Below are positions 36,509 through 45,891 of a DNA stretch of 64,000 bases, piece by piece; position 1 is the first letter of the stretch; every line of letters starts with the position of its first letter. The translations under genes were made by a program, and so were the position numbers. The notes under the pieces were generated by a model, which did not search any database, was not told the DNA's origin, and saw only the letters and a program-made list of their open reading frames with translations. This DNA is from Pseudothermotoga hypogea DSM 11164 = NBRC 106472. Its GTDB lineage: Bacteria; Thermotogota; Thermotogae; Thermotogales; DSM-5069. The DNA is taken from positions 1,736,001 through 1,800,000 of the forward strand of contig NZ_CP007141.1 of assembly GCF_000816145.1 (NCBI RefSeq). The letters run 5' to 3'.

Positions 36509-37687
36509 TCAACCCAGAAACGCAAGCTCGATCAACAACCACAAATGTCTCCAGTGAAGACTGTCTATGAACAAAGAATTTATTAACTGCCCAAAAAGGA
36601 CTGGGATTAGAAAACCTCTGCTGCGGGATTTGAAAAGTTTCTTCAGTACTATAACCCAGAACATTACAAAAAGACAGAAACCAAACAGTCCTCTCTCCCC
36701 TATGTATCGGGCATACAAAGAGTGCGTAGCCATTCGCGAGTAAAGCTCGTAGTTGCCAGGACCGATGCCGAAGAAAGCGTTCGCGGAACTTAGGATGTCG
36801 ATGAACATGCGTTGAGCTTCAAAACGTGCCACATCGTAACTCTGAAAACGAAGGCGACCTAAAGTAAAGTCCTTAAGGCTTACGCCGAGCAAATTGACTT
36901 TATCCGCAAAATAATACCAAAACACGAAGAAGATCAATGCTGCGATGACAAAGAAACCGAGGGCTTTTAAGCACGTGCCACGGTTTAAAAAAGCTGTTCC
37001 AACCAACAAGACGATTGTCACTGCGTAGTTCAGCCACGCTGCTCTCGAAAAGGTCAGCAGAACCCCAAAACTGAAGAATAGAAAAAAAGCAAGATTCAGA
37101 AATTCATTTCCTCGACCTTTCAAGAATCGCATTAGGAAGTAAGCCGATACTGGTACCAAAAACGGTCCCAAGACGTTCGGATCCTTGAAGAAACCGGTCA
37201 GTCTACCATATTTCAAAATCCATGCACCGTAGAACATCGTTCTGCCTGTCAAGTAGCCAAAACCGCCCACGATTATGTTCACTGCACCCGCCAAAGACCA
37301 TGGAATCATCAATCGATCTAAGAACCTCTCTTGATAAGGGTTCTTGGTCAAGGATTTAGCGTAAGATGCGAGTACAAAGAAAAACACGAACAGATAAGTG
37401 TCTATGATGACGAACCTAAAATTTAAGACACCGAAAGAGATCAAACCGATGAAGGCAGATAACAGCATTGGCAAAAAAAGGGCACTGAAGGCAAAGATGA
37501 TCGATCTGTTCGTCTTGAGACCTAATATCAAGAACGGCAATGCCACAGTGAACCAGATTTCCGCTGGTGATGGCTCGACGAAAACAAAGCCAGACAGAAA
37601 GACATATATGCACATAAAAACAACGTAATTACGATACCGAATTACCTCGCGACTGTTGGTGATATCGACTGATACTTCCTTCAACAC
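36509..37687 (-). CDS. O-antigen polymerase/ligase-like membrane protein (Wzy/WaaL)
   Basis: About 392 residues with ten or more hydrophobic segments and one large outer loop holding GIGPGNYELYSRMATHSLYARYIGERGLFG, the region that characterises the O-antigen ligase superfamily (H and E residues in the loop before the last helices). It would polymerise repeat units outside the membrane. Polymerase is more likely than ligase because the locus also has Wzx and Wzz, but sequence alone does not decide. Confidence 0.82.
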   Translation of the reverse strand: MLKEVSVDITNSREVIRYRNYVVFMCIYVFLSGFVFVEPSPAEIWFTVALPFLILGLKTNRSIIFAFSALFLPMLLSAFIGLISFGVLNFRFVIIDTYLFVFFFVLASYAKSLTKNPYQERFLDRLMIPWSLAGAVNIIVGGFGYLTGRTMFYGAWILKYGRLTGFFKDPNVLGPFLVPVSAYFLMRFLKGRGNEFLNLAFFLFFSFGVLLTFSRAAWLNYAVTIVLLVGTAFLNRGTCLKALGFFVIAALIFFVFWYYFADKVNLLGVSLKDFTLGRLRFQSYDVARFEAQRMFIDILSSANAFFGIGPGNYELYSRMATHSLYARYIGERGLFGFCLFVMFWVIVLKKLFKSRSRGFLIPVLFGQLINSLFIDSLHWRHLWLLIELAFLG

Positions 37688-37693
37688 TTTGTT

Positions 37694-38803
37694 TCACACC
37701 CTTGTGTACAATGCCTTGTAGGCACTCACGAAAATCTGATAGTCCTTCTTGAATGCTGACCTTGTATTCTTCTCGAAACGTAAGGCGTTCAGCAAAATCA
37801 ATGACAAGTCGTCCTGTCCCTTAGCAACCAGTTCGTCACCAATCATCTCTCCCACACACCCTACGTCCGTGCTCACGACCGGCACGCCCTGATTGAGCGC
37901 TTCCAACACCACCAAGGGCATTCCTTCTGCGTCAGATGTCAAGAGCAAGACGTCGAAGTCCGCCATCAACTTCACCGCGTCCTTTCTGAAGGGTAAAAAG
38001 TGAACTTTTTCTTTCACCTGCGGGTTCTCTTTGAGCCACCTTCGCACCTTCTCACCGTAGACATCATCGACCACGCTCGCGCCTATCCAAACGAACACAA
38101 CATCGCTTCTTTCTCGAAGCACAGACTTTGCGACTTCCAAAAACCTGATGGGATTCTTCGGTGGGTCGAGTCTTGCAACGTTGCCAACGATTTTCACGCT
38201 TTCAGGTATGCCAAGCTCTTTTCTCAAGGCGCCTTTTTGTGCGGGTGCTTCTGGAATTATCGCATTGGGTATAACAACGTATTGATGGTCTTTTCCTATT
38301 TTCCATCCTTTGGCCTTCTGAAGATCTCTTTGACAAAGAAACACTATCTTGTCGGAGTGCTTGGCAGCGAACCTTTCCAGAAGAATGAAGAATCTGCGCT
38401 TCAGACCTTTGTATTGTTCTATTGGCCACCAACCGTGCACCGTGTAGACAACCATTGGAACTTTGCATCTTTTCGCTGCTATCCTTCCAAGAAAACCGGC
38501 TTTGGAGGAATGCAAGTGAACCACGTCGTATTTTCCTTGTCTTATCAATTGCTTCAGCTGAAAATATGCTTTCAGATCCTTCCATGGGTCTATCTCGCGG
38601 ACCAAGTCTTTCACGACGTGCACTTTCACGTTCAACTTCTCAAGCTCTGGTATCAACATCCCGTTGTGTGGACCGCAGGCAACTTCAACCTCGAATTCAT
38701 CGGGATGAAACTGTTTCAACCCGTAGACCAAACTGTACAAAACCTTTTGTGCACCAGTCCAATCAGAACGGGTTATGATTTGAAGAACTCTCTTCTTGTT
38801 CAT
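37694..38803 (-). CDS. Glycosyltransferase family 4
   Basis: 369 residues. RVLQIITRSDWTGAQKVLYSL at the start, DVVHLHSSKAGFLGRIAAK, VYTVHGWWP, VIPNAI, VARLDPPKNP and SDAEGMPLVVLEALNQGVPVVSTDVG (the E-x7-E donor motif) make the family certain. ATG start. The GT4 fold and WTGAQ/SKAG motifs resemble enzymes that start or extend O-antigen-type chains. Donor not predictable. Confidence 0.9.
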   Translation of the reverse strand: MNKKRVLQIITRSDWTGAQKVLYSLVYGLKQFHPDEFEVEVACGPHNGMLIPELEKLNVKVHVVKDLVREIDPWKDLKAYFQLKQLIRQGKYDVVHLHSSKAGFLGRIAAKRCKVPMVVYTVHGWWPIEQYKGLKRRFFILLERFAAKHSDKIVFLCQRDLQKAKGWKIGKDHQYVVIPNAIIPEAPAQKGALRKELGIPESVKIVGNVARLDPPKNPIRFLEVAKSVLRERSDVVFVWIGASVVDDVYGEKVRRWLKENPQVKEKVHFLPFRKDAVKLMADFDVLLLTSDAEGMPLVVLEALNQGVPVVSTDVGCVGEMIGDELVAKGQDDLSLILLNALRFEKNTRSAFKKDYQIFVSAYKALYTRV

Positions 38804-38819
38804 TCAAATCACCGCTGAT

Positions 38820-40751
38820 TCACAAGTTCTTCTTGGATTTTTCCCTCACAAGAATGAACTTTGGGTTCTTCAAGTTCTTCATAGCGTACAGAAGGTCAGA
38901 TCTCTTCGAGTCGTTGGCTTTCAAAACCAATACAGTTTGATTCGCATCGTAGGAGAGTACTTTTGTTTCCGCGCTCGTGAAAGTTGGGGCCGACAGGATC
39001 ACCACGGTGTTTTCGTGAGAGACATCTTTCAAGATCTTTTTGAGACCTTCATCAGAGAATGAAAGCGGTTCACCATCGAAGGACAAAACTTTGGCTTCTT
39101 TCGGAATAGGTGGAAGGCTCGAGTTGCCGTCCAGATTGACGAGCACAGTTTTTTTGCCACTCTTCGATAAAAGTTCTATCATTCCTTCGATTATCGGGAT
39201 CTTCCAAGAACTGTTCGTCGAGGAAACCAATAGGTGTACGTGTGAGGGTTCGGCTCCGGTTGAATTCAGAGTTTGAACGACGATGTGTTTCAACGCTTCC
39301 AAATCTTTCTTCCCATCTTTCGAAGGTTGATACAGGATTGGCTCTTCACCAATTGTTTTCAGAACGTCGTATTCGTCTCTAATCTTTTGATCAAAAGCTT
39401 CCCTGAGAAAGGCGATCAACACACCGAGGAAAACGCCGAGCACGAAAGCGACGGCCAAGATGAGTCTCCTGTTGGGTTTGGCGGGTCTTTCAGGTAAATA
39501 AGGTTCGTCCAGCACGATCGGCACGTTGAACGACATACCTGCGGTTGAGAGTCTGAGCTCTTCTCTCCTTGATCTGAGAAGAGTGTAGGTTTGCTGCTTG
39601 AGGTTGTAGTCTCTCAAGAGTGTGGCGTACTCTCTCTGTAGATCTGGAAATTTTTGCAGTTCTTTCTCCAACTGGATTCTCACTTGTTCCAGAGACGAGA
39701 TATGGGATTTAGACACCTCCAAGTTGGTTTGGAGGTTTATCAGTTGCAGATAGTAACCTCTGAGGATGGGATCTTCCGTTTCGAACTGAGACGATAGGAT
39801 ACGTGATATTTCTTCGTTGATCATCTGCTGAACGACGCTGATTTGCTGTTCGATTTGTCTCATCTCGGGTGAATTCTCCGTGTATTGAAGTTCGAGCGTG
39901 TTGTAGCGTATTTGTAAATCGAGCAAACGCTTTCGAAGTTCTTGCAACTTCGCGCTGTCAGGAACGTACTCCAAGATCTTGATCATGCCCTTCAGTTGAG
40001 AGATGTTTTGTTTGAGTACGCTCAGCTGCGACTGCAGATTTTGATAATTCAGTTGTGCTTCGACTATCTTGCCGTCCAGATCGTAGAATTTTCGAATCAG
40101 CGCGTTGAGTTCTTCCGAGGGCAAGATGGATTTCGTCTTTTGGAAGTTCAACAGCTTGTTCTCGATCTCTGTGAGTTCTCTCTCAACAGTTGGGAGCTGT
40201 CTTTCCACAAATTCAAGGAGGTAAGTATTTTCGTCTTTGTTAAGCTCCCTCGCCACCCTTATGTAGTTGTCGATGATGGATCGAGCGATCTTGTAGGCCA
40301 TTTCCCTATCATCCAAAGAAACGGTCAGCTTGATGAGCGATGTATCTTTGACCGAAGACACGTTCACGACGTTTTTCAGAAGGGCCGAAACAACGCTCTC
40401 TTGGGAAACTTCGTCTTTGCTCTTCTTTGAAAAATACTCGGTAAGTTTAAGATCGTTGACCACGCTTATCAAAACCCTTCTGCTCTTCATGATCTCCATT
40501 TGTTCTGTTAATGCGGGAGATTGGCTCACGCCAAGGAAACTAAGTTGAGGAGACAGAGCGATCTGCGATGATGCACCTCTTGGCAATTTAATAACTGCCG
40601 TTATTTCATAAACAGGTTTTGCGAAGTAAAGGAGATAGACGAATGTCACACAGATGGTGAGAAAAGTTATTCCAATGATCCAGTTTTTTCTGCGTTTGAG
40701 GATTCGAAGAATATCACTCAAGGTTATTTCTTCGTCGTGATACTTCTCCAC
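38820..40751 (-). CDS. Wzz/GumC-type co-polymerase with degenerate kinase-like domain
   Basis: About 643 residues. A Wzz domain with a first membrane helix (NWIIGITFLTICVTFVYLLYF) and a second (RLILAVAFVLGVFLGVLIAFL) frames a long coiled coil (residues 180-400) in the periplasm. The C-terminal part (about 480-640) has the layout of a tyrosine-kinase (BY-kinase) domain, but where the Walker A should be (SxxPGEGKS) it reads SSTNSSWKIPI, and no Tyr-rich tail follows. It probably sets chain length without kinase activity. Confidence 0.85.
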   Translation of the reverse strand: MEKYHDEEITLSDILRILKRRKNWIIGITFLTICVTFVYLLYFAKPVYEITAVIKLPRGASSQIALSPQLSFLGVSQSPALTEQMEIMKSRRVLISVVNDLKLTEYFSKKSKDEVSQESVVSALLKNVVNVSSVKDTSLIKLTVSLDDREMAYKIARSIIDNYIRVARELNKDENTYLLEFVERQLPTVERELTEIENKLLNFQKTKSILPSEELNALIRKFYDLDGKIVEAQLNYQNLQSQLSVLKQNISQLKGMIKILEYVPDSAKLQELRKRLLDLQIRYNTLELQYTENSPEMRQIEQQISVVQQMINEEISRILSSQFETEDPILRGYYLQLINLQTNLEVSKSHISSLEQVRIQLEKELQKFPDLQREYATLLRDYNLKQQTYTLLRSRREELRLSTAGMSFNVPIVLDEPYLPERPAKPNRRLILAVAFVLGVFLGVLIAFLREAFDQKIRDEYDVLKTIGEEPILYQPSKDGKKDLEALKHIVVQTLNSTGAEPSHVHLLVSSTNSSWKIPIIEGMIELLSKSGKKTVLVNLDGNSSLPPIPKEAKVLSFDGEPLSFSDEGLKKILKDVSHENTVVILSAPTFTSAETKVLSYDANQTVLVLKANDSKRSDLLYAMKNLKNPKFILVREKSKKNL

Positions 40752-40772
40752 ACGAACTTCCTCCCCTAAAGA

Positions 40773-43529
40773 TCACTTGAACAGCTCAGAGATGTTGTTG
40801 TAGAAGACGATGAGATTGTTTATCACTGGGATCCACTCGAGCGCGGTCTTGAAGATGTCGGAAGGCACGAAGACTATGTCACCGTTCTCGAGGATCGGAT
40901 CGTATTCAATTCTACCACCACCGATCGCACCTGCCAAGTTGACACGGATAGGTTTACCATCGATACCACCCTTGTAGAGCCACACGCTCGAAGCTGCGGC
41001 CTTGTTGGTGAAATAGCCAGATTGAATGATCGCTTGAAGCACAGTCGTTCCCTCGGTCAATTTGATTATTCCTGGTTTGTTCACCTCTCCCAGCACGTAC
41101 GCGAAGTTCTGCGGAACGTCGAGTATCTTGACCACGTCGCCGGCTTTCACAACGTAAGATCTGGCCTGGGCGAGATCTTTCAGTTCGAGGGAGTACTTTT
41201 CGATTCCCCTCGTGAGCTCGATTTTTCTGTAGTTCTTGTCGACGCCGGCTTTCATCAAAACTTCGTAGAGCGTGGTGTTCTGGTCGATGTAGACCATGTC
41301 TGGTGTTCCATCGGCTTTGATGAGATAGACGTAGTTTTCTCTGTCAACGTCGAACAAGATTATGCTGTTGTTGGTCAAGGCCCTGTTGGCGTACTCGTCC
41401 CAAACAAAGGTTTCAACACTTTTCTCGGTGACGATGGTTATCTTCCTGCTGATGCCTTCTTTTATACCTCCGATCTTTCCCACGAGTGTTCTCAAGTCGA
41501 ACTCCTCGGCATGAGTGAACTTCACCAAGCCGTTTGGTACACCTTTTCCAAAGACGTAGACTTGGTTTGGTTCTTTAACGGTCACGTAGACGAAATCGTT
41601 GTCTTCAAGCATCGCATTTTCCACACCCATGAAGACTTTCTGAGCGTCGTACTGGGCTACGATGGTGTTGTCGCGCATGATGAAGATCTTGTCAGACACG
41701 TAGTGAAGTTCTGGACCAATGATGAGACCGCCCAGTTTGGCAAAGAGCGTTTTCAGATCAGCTGTTTCGTGATAGTTAAACTCAACTCTTCCGGTGTTCT
41801 TCAGATAACCCATGGCGGTCACCTGGATGGGCTTTTTGAGCTCGACTTTCAGTATGGTTCCCCTTTCGATTGGAAGGTCCTGGGAGTGATCGAGCGGCTT
41901 TTCGTCCAGGATGATCTTCTCTATTCTCCTCAGATCGTTCAAACCAACCTTGGCGAGGACTCTTTGAAGCGTTATGGGTTCGTTGAGTTTGAATTCCACG
42001 TAGGATGACACGTCTCCGATCAAATACACCGCATTCGCACCGAGTTCTTTGACCAAGACGGTGTCGAATCGTTGTAGGGGCACTTCGATCTGGTCTTTTA
42101 CCAGTTGAGAAGGATCGTGGGTCGATGTGATTTTTCCTCTTATCAACAGAACGCTTTCGATCGACTCGGGCTGAACTGACAATCTTTTCACCACATAGTT
42201 CAGCGTCTTGGGTTCGTAGTGGTTCAGTTGAAGAACTCCAGTCTGCGCCCCAACGACGTTAACGATGAAAGGTTCGTAGCTTACCAAAATCGAGTCGCCG
42301 AGTGACAACGCGATGTCTTTGTCTCCATGAACGACGTCTTTCAGATCGATCTCGAGCGTGTTGTTGATCCTGATCTTTCCTTCCCATTCAACATTGGGAT
42401 TCTCGAGTCCGACTTTGTCGATCAAGGTCTTCAAAGTTCTCTTCTCGCCCGGTTCGAAGTCTATCCTGCCTTTCCTGTTGACCGCACCCTGGATGTAGAC
42501 GTAGAACTCTGGATGTTTCACGATCTCGACGATCGAGCGGTTCGGCACCTCGATTTCGTGCGCCTTTGCAAGAACGGAAGACGGCAGCTCTTGGACGGTC
42601 CCATCTGGCATTTTGATCAAGATCTTTTCAACCCATTTCTCATCGTCTTTCGAGATACCACCGGCTTTGGCCAGAGCGAGCGCGAGGGTTTGTCTTTCCT
42701 GTGAGGTGAAGGTCTTCAAACCTGGTTCAGGAACGAAACCAACCACGTAGACGTACCTTTCTTGCCTTTTGGGTATGTAGAGGAAGGCGCCAGGTTTCAA
42801 GGGGACATCGAAGGAACCATCGAGGACCTTTCTCAGATCGATCGTTCTCGTTTCGCCGTCGATCGAAAGTTGAGCGCTCTCGATGACTGCTTTTTCCTCA
42901 TCGAGCGCGTCGAGCTTCAAAAGTAGTGTTCTCAAGGTCAATCCAGGAACGTACTTCTCGATGAGACTGTGAGCACCAGCAACTTGAACGGTCTTTTCGT
43001 ACTTGAGAGGTGGCAGGTGTATCTTGTCGCCTTCTTTCAAGAGTACATCGTTTTCGATCTTGCCTTCGAAGAAGAACGAAAGAACGTTGAACCTTTGAAC
43101 CTTCGCGTCCCTCACCAACTGGACATTCTCGAAGTCAATGCCGGAGTCCAATGTTAGATTCAGTAAGGAGAAAAGTTTCGTGAGCGTGAGATCTGGATGG
43201 TTGGAAATGTCGATCGCACGGTTCAGAGCTCCTTGAAGGTAGACATACATTGGAGCGTACTCGAGGACGTAGACCGTCACTTCCGGTTCTCTTATGAACC
43301 TCCCGACGATCTGTTCGATCATCTCCTTTATTTGATCGACCGTTAGCCCGGCCACTCTGACGTTGCCGAGGTAGGGATAGGGAATGGTCCCGTCGAAGGC
43401 GACCTTGACCGTGCGACTGAAAGAAGGTTGCTGAAACACCTCTATGGCGATCGTGTCACCCACCCGAACGGTGTAGGAGAAAGACAGAACACAGACCAAA
43501 AGCGCGAGTATCAGCAACGAGCGTCTCAT
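40773..43529 (-). CDS. Polysaccharide export protein with ten SLBB-type repeats
   Basis: About 918 residues. A signal peptide (LLILALLVCVLSFSY) is followed by the Poly_export domain (RVGDTIAIEVFQQPSF..GTIPYPYLGNVRVAGLT) and then about ten SLBB-type units, each opening VY/VxxxG, for example VYLQGALNR, VYVVGFVPEPG, VYIQGAVNRKG, VYLIGDV, VTAMGYLKNTG, VYVFGKG, AYVLGEVNKPG. Wza has three or fewer, so this is a greatly extended form. ATG at 43529 with GGAGGA upstream. It would form the periplasmic and outer-sheath part of the export channel. Confidence 0.88.
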   Translation of the reverse strand: MRRSLLILALLVCVLSFSYTVRVGDTIAIEVFQQPSFSRTVKVAFDGTIPYPYLGNVRVAGLTVDQIKEMIEQIVGRFIREPEVTVYVLEYAPMYVYLQGALNRAIDISNHPDLTLTKLFSLLNLTLDSGIDFENVQLVRDAKVQRFNVLSFFFEGKIENDVLLKEGDKIHLPPLKYEKTVQVAGAHSLIEKYVPGLTLRTLLLKLDALDEEKAVIESAQLSIDGETRTIDLRKVLDGSFDVPLKPGAFLYIPKRQERYVYVVGFVPEPGLKTFTSQERQTLALALAKAGGISKDDEKWVEKILIKMPDGTVQELPSSVLAKAHEIEVPNRSIVEIVKHPEFYVYIQGAVNRKGRIDFEPGEKRTLKTLIDKVGLENPNVEWEGKIRINNTLEIDLKDVVHGDKDIALSLGDSILVSYEPFIVNVVGAQTGVLQLNHYEPKTLNYVVKRLSVQPESIESVLLIRGKITSTHDPSQLVKDQIEVPLQRFDTVLVKELGANAVYLIGDVSSYVEFKLNEPITLQRVLAKVGLNDLRRIEKIILDEKPLDHSQDLPIERGTILKVELKKPIQVTAMGYLKNTGRVEFNYHETADLKTLFAKLGGLIIGPELHYVSDKIFIMRDNTIVAQYDAQKVFMGVENAMLEDNDFVYVTVKEPNQVYVFGKGVPNGLVKFTHAEEFDLRTLVGKIGGIKEGISRKITIVTEKSVETFVWDEYANRALTNNSIILFDVDRENYVYLIKADGTPDMVYIDQNTTLYEVLMKAGVDKNYRKIELTRGIEKYSLELKDLAQARSYVVKAGDVVKILDVPQNFAYVLGEVNKPGIIKLTEGTTVLQAIIQSGYFTNKAAASSVWLYKGGIDGKPIRVNLAGAIGGGRIEYDPILENGDIVFVPSDIFKTALEWIPVINNLIVFYNNISELFK

Positions 43530-43566
43530 CGTCATTCCTCCCAGCACAATCAAATTATACAGCGTG

Positions 43567-44796
43567 TCATTTGGCGCCCCTTCGGAAGATGATCGCTTCG
43601 AGGGTGTGCAACATTATCTTCAGATCCAGAAAGATCGTTCGGTTTTTGACATAGTACAAATCGTATGAAAGCTTTTCTTTTGCCTCTTCAACCGAGGACG
43701 AGTATTTGTACTTTATCTGTGCCCAACCCGTTATGCCTGGTTTGACGATGTGCCTGAAGTCATAGTACGGAATCTTTTGACTATATTCGTTTGCAAGGTC
43801 GATCCACTCTGGTCTTGGACCAACGACGCTCATGTCTCCCTTCAAAACGTTGATGAACTGCGGTAGTTCGTCGAGCCGGTACGGGCGGATGATGTGGCCT
43901 ATTTTCAAGATTCTGTCCTGTTCGTGCGTTGCATACTTCGCTTGACTTGTTTGAGAATTTCTCATCGTTCTGAATTTGTAGACCGTGAAGGGTTTCCCAT
44001 CTTTTCCAATTCTTCGTTGTTTGAAGATGATAGGTCGACCATCTTCGATTAGAATACACAAGGCTATGATCAACATGATGGGTGAAGTCAGAACGAGCGC
44101 AACGATAGAAACGACGACGTCGATGACCCTCTTCGCCGGAGAACGAGTTTTAACAGTTTGAAGGCTGAGTTCGTAAAACTCTCTATAGCGTTGCACGATC
44201 TCCACGGGTATTCTCTGAAGGACCTTCTCAACGAAGGTGGGAAGGTACTCGATGTTTTTCAAAGACGCCTTTTTAACGACATCAGAGAGCCGCTGGTCTG
44301 CGACGAGTACGGCGTCGTAATACTTCGCTTTCTGTGACAACAGATCGACAGATGGGTTGACATACTCAGCGAAGATGTATCTGTGGTTCGTTTCTTTTTC
44401 GATCACTTGGAGGAAACCCTCAAAATCTTCTCTCTTTCCGACGACGAGGTACGTGATCGGCTTGTCCTTCCGCGTGAGCCTGTAAAAGGATACATTCAAG
44501 ATCGGTAGGACTAATGTGTTTATCATCAGATTCAATAAGAATGCATGCTTTGGTACATGATCGTCGATTAGAGCATTGAAGATCAGTATCGGTACAAAAG
44601 AAGTAGCGGTGCTCAGAAGAGTTCTGATGAGTTGTTCGGTGTAACTTTCCAGATTTTCAAGATCGTAAGCTCTGAAAGTATAAAGGAAAAGAATTGCGAG
44701 AAGTGAAAAAACGATTGAATAAACTGTGCTTTCAAAGAGTTTGTAGAGTAAAAAGAGGCTAACGAAATTCAAGAACACCAGAAACACTTGTATCAA
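43567..44796 (-). CDS. Undecaprenyl-phosphate sugar-phosphate transferase (WbaP-like)
   Basis: Starts the repeat unit by transferring a sugar-1-phosphate to undecaprenyl phosphate. About 409 residues: four or more hydrophobic segments in the first 110, a CoA-binding-like domain, then the PglC-type core with the re-entrant helix and catalytic AKRVIDVVVSIVALVLTSP..GRPIIFKQRRIGKDG, FTVYKFRTM, RLDELPQFINVLKGDMSVVGPRPE. TTG at 44796 or GTG at 44787. First gene of the leftward polysaccharide locus. Confidence 0.92.
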   Translation of the reverse strand: MIQVFLVFLNFVSLFLLYKLFESTVYSIVFSLLAILFLYTFRAYDLENLESYTEQLIRTLLSTATSFVPILIFNALIDDHVPKHAFLLNLMINTLVLPILNVSFYRLTRKDKPITYLVVGKREDFEGFLQVIEKETNHRYIFAEYVNPSVDLLSQKAKYYDAVLVADQRLSDVVKKASLKNIEYLPTFVEKVLQRIPVEIVQRYREFYELSLQTVKTRSPAKRVIDVVVSIVALVLTSPIMLIIALCILIEDGRPIIFKQRRIGKDGKPFTVYKFRTMRNSQTSQAKYATHEQDRILKIGHIIRPYRLDELPQFINVLKGDMSVVGPRPEWIDLANEYSQKIPYYDFRHIVKPGITGWAQIKYKYSSSVEEAKEKLSYDLYYVKNRTIFLDLKIMLHTLEAIIFRRGAK

Positions 44797-44825
44797 AGCC
44801 CCCTCATGTTGATTTTTCTGTTAAC

Positions 44826-45092
44826 TTAGCTTGCGTTTTGTATTATATCACCATCTCCCCAACCACCAAATGTGCAGCCACAGTGGTTCGAAATGGTGAT
44901 CTGTAGGACGAACCTCGTTTGGTCCATCGATGTGATTATTCTTTCGATCAGCTGAGCTATCTGGGATGGTCTTCCCCACAGCGTTGTGCTCATGTGGTTG
45001 ATCTGGTGTTTCAAACCAGACGATTCTATGATCTTCAAAACCTCGTTGACCGTTTCATCGATCCTTTCTGTTCCGAGCGGATAAAAACTCAT
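44826..45092 (-). CDS. Thiamine-binding protein, MTH1187/YkoF family
   Basis: About 88 residues. MSFYPLGTERIDETVNEVLKI and LKHQINHMSTTLWGR match the small ferredoxin-like MTH1187 family, which binds thiamine or its precursor. ATG at 45092. It overlaps the end of the methyltransferase gene by nine bases, so they are probably one unit. The end is unusual (CGCTFGGWGDGDII). Confidence 0.75.
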   Translation of the reverse strand: MSFYPLGTERIDETVNEVLKIIESSGLKHQINHMSTTLWGRPSQIAQLIERIITSMDQTRFVLQITISNHCGCTFGGWGDGDIIQNAS

Positions 45093-45100
45093 CTGGCAAC

Positions 45101-45781
45101 TCAACTCGGTTTTCTCCACAGCGCGACGATGAAGCCTCCCCTTTGGGTTTTCGAAAGCCTTTTTTCTTCTTCCCAGTTGAGCTGTTCTTCGGACGCGTTC
45201 GGTGGGATGAAGACACACTGCGCTATTCTGACCAAGTTCTTTGGATCGAGTTCTTCGAGGTCTTTTTGAGTTTTGAAACTCGCATGTCTGAACACAGAGG
45301 CTGGATCTTGCTTCGCCTGTTGTTCGTACAGTTCTCCCCAGGGACTGTCTTTGTTTATGGTGCCGATCAAGAGATAACCTGAAGGTTTCAAAACTCTCAT
45401 CATCTCGTCGAAGGCTCTTTTGGGCTCGTGGATGAATTCGAACGTGGCCATGGAGAAGACGCCGTCGAAGTGATCTGAAGGAAATTCCAGAGAGTAGACG
45501 TTCATCTTTTTGAACTCTATATCGAGACCCAGTTTATCGGCTTTGTCCTTCGCGATCTTCAGCATCTCTTCTGAGATGTCTATTCCAACGACCTTCACAC
45601 CGAGCTTCGCCAACTTGATGCTGAAATTGCCCGTGCCACAGCCAGCATCGAGCACACAGGTGCCAGGCTTTGGGTGGAAGAACTCAAGTGCGACTCGTGT
45701 TTCGATTTCGTCGACGAATCTTCCAAGTGGCTTTTCGTACCAAAGATCGTACACGTTCGCGATCGGATCGAAGAAGCTCAA
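45101..45781 (-). CDS. Class I SAM-dependent methyltransferase
   Basis: About 226 residues. AdoMet motif I is VLDAGCGTGNFS; post-I acidic end is VVGIDIS; motif with FDGVFSMATFEFI; and LKPSGYLLIGTI. I chose the TTG at 45781 (SFFDPIANVYDLWY) with GGAGG seven bases upstream. Homologues include ubiquinone/menaquinone-type and small-molecule methyltransferases; the substrate cannot be read here. It lies downstream of the peptide transporter and may be its last co-transcribed gene. Confidence 0.82.
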   Translation of the reverse strand: MSFFDPIANVYDLWYEKPLGRFVDEIETRVALEFFHPKPGTCVLDAGCGTGNFSIKLAKLGVKVVGIDISEEMLKIAKDKADKLGLDIEFKKMNVYSLEFPSDHFDGVFSMATFEFIHEPKRAFDEMMRVLKPSGYLLIGTINKDSPWGELYEQQAKQDPASVFRHASFKTQKDLEELDPKNLVRIAQCVFIPPNASEEQLNWEEEKRLSKTQRGGFIVALWRKPS

Positions 45782-45891
45782 ACGCTCACCCTCCACCATC
45801 ACCGACGAAGATTATACAGGTTTTTTGACACTGAAAAAACCACGGGAGTTTTTGAAACGCGATCGTCTCGAAAACGTGTGGGCTGTCATTC

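Noticed and set aside
41022-42008. 328-codon rightward ORF inside the SLBB gene
   Set aside because: It is the antisense of repeated SLBB units, with Val/Asp/Phe-rich composition and no start signal.
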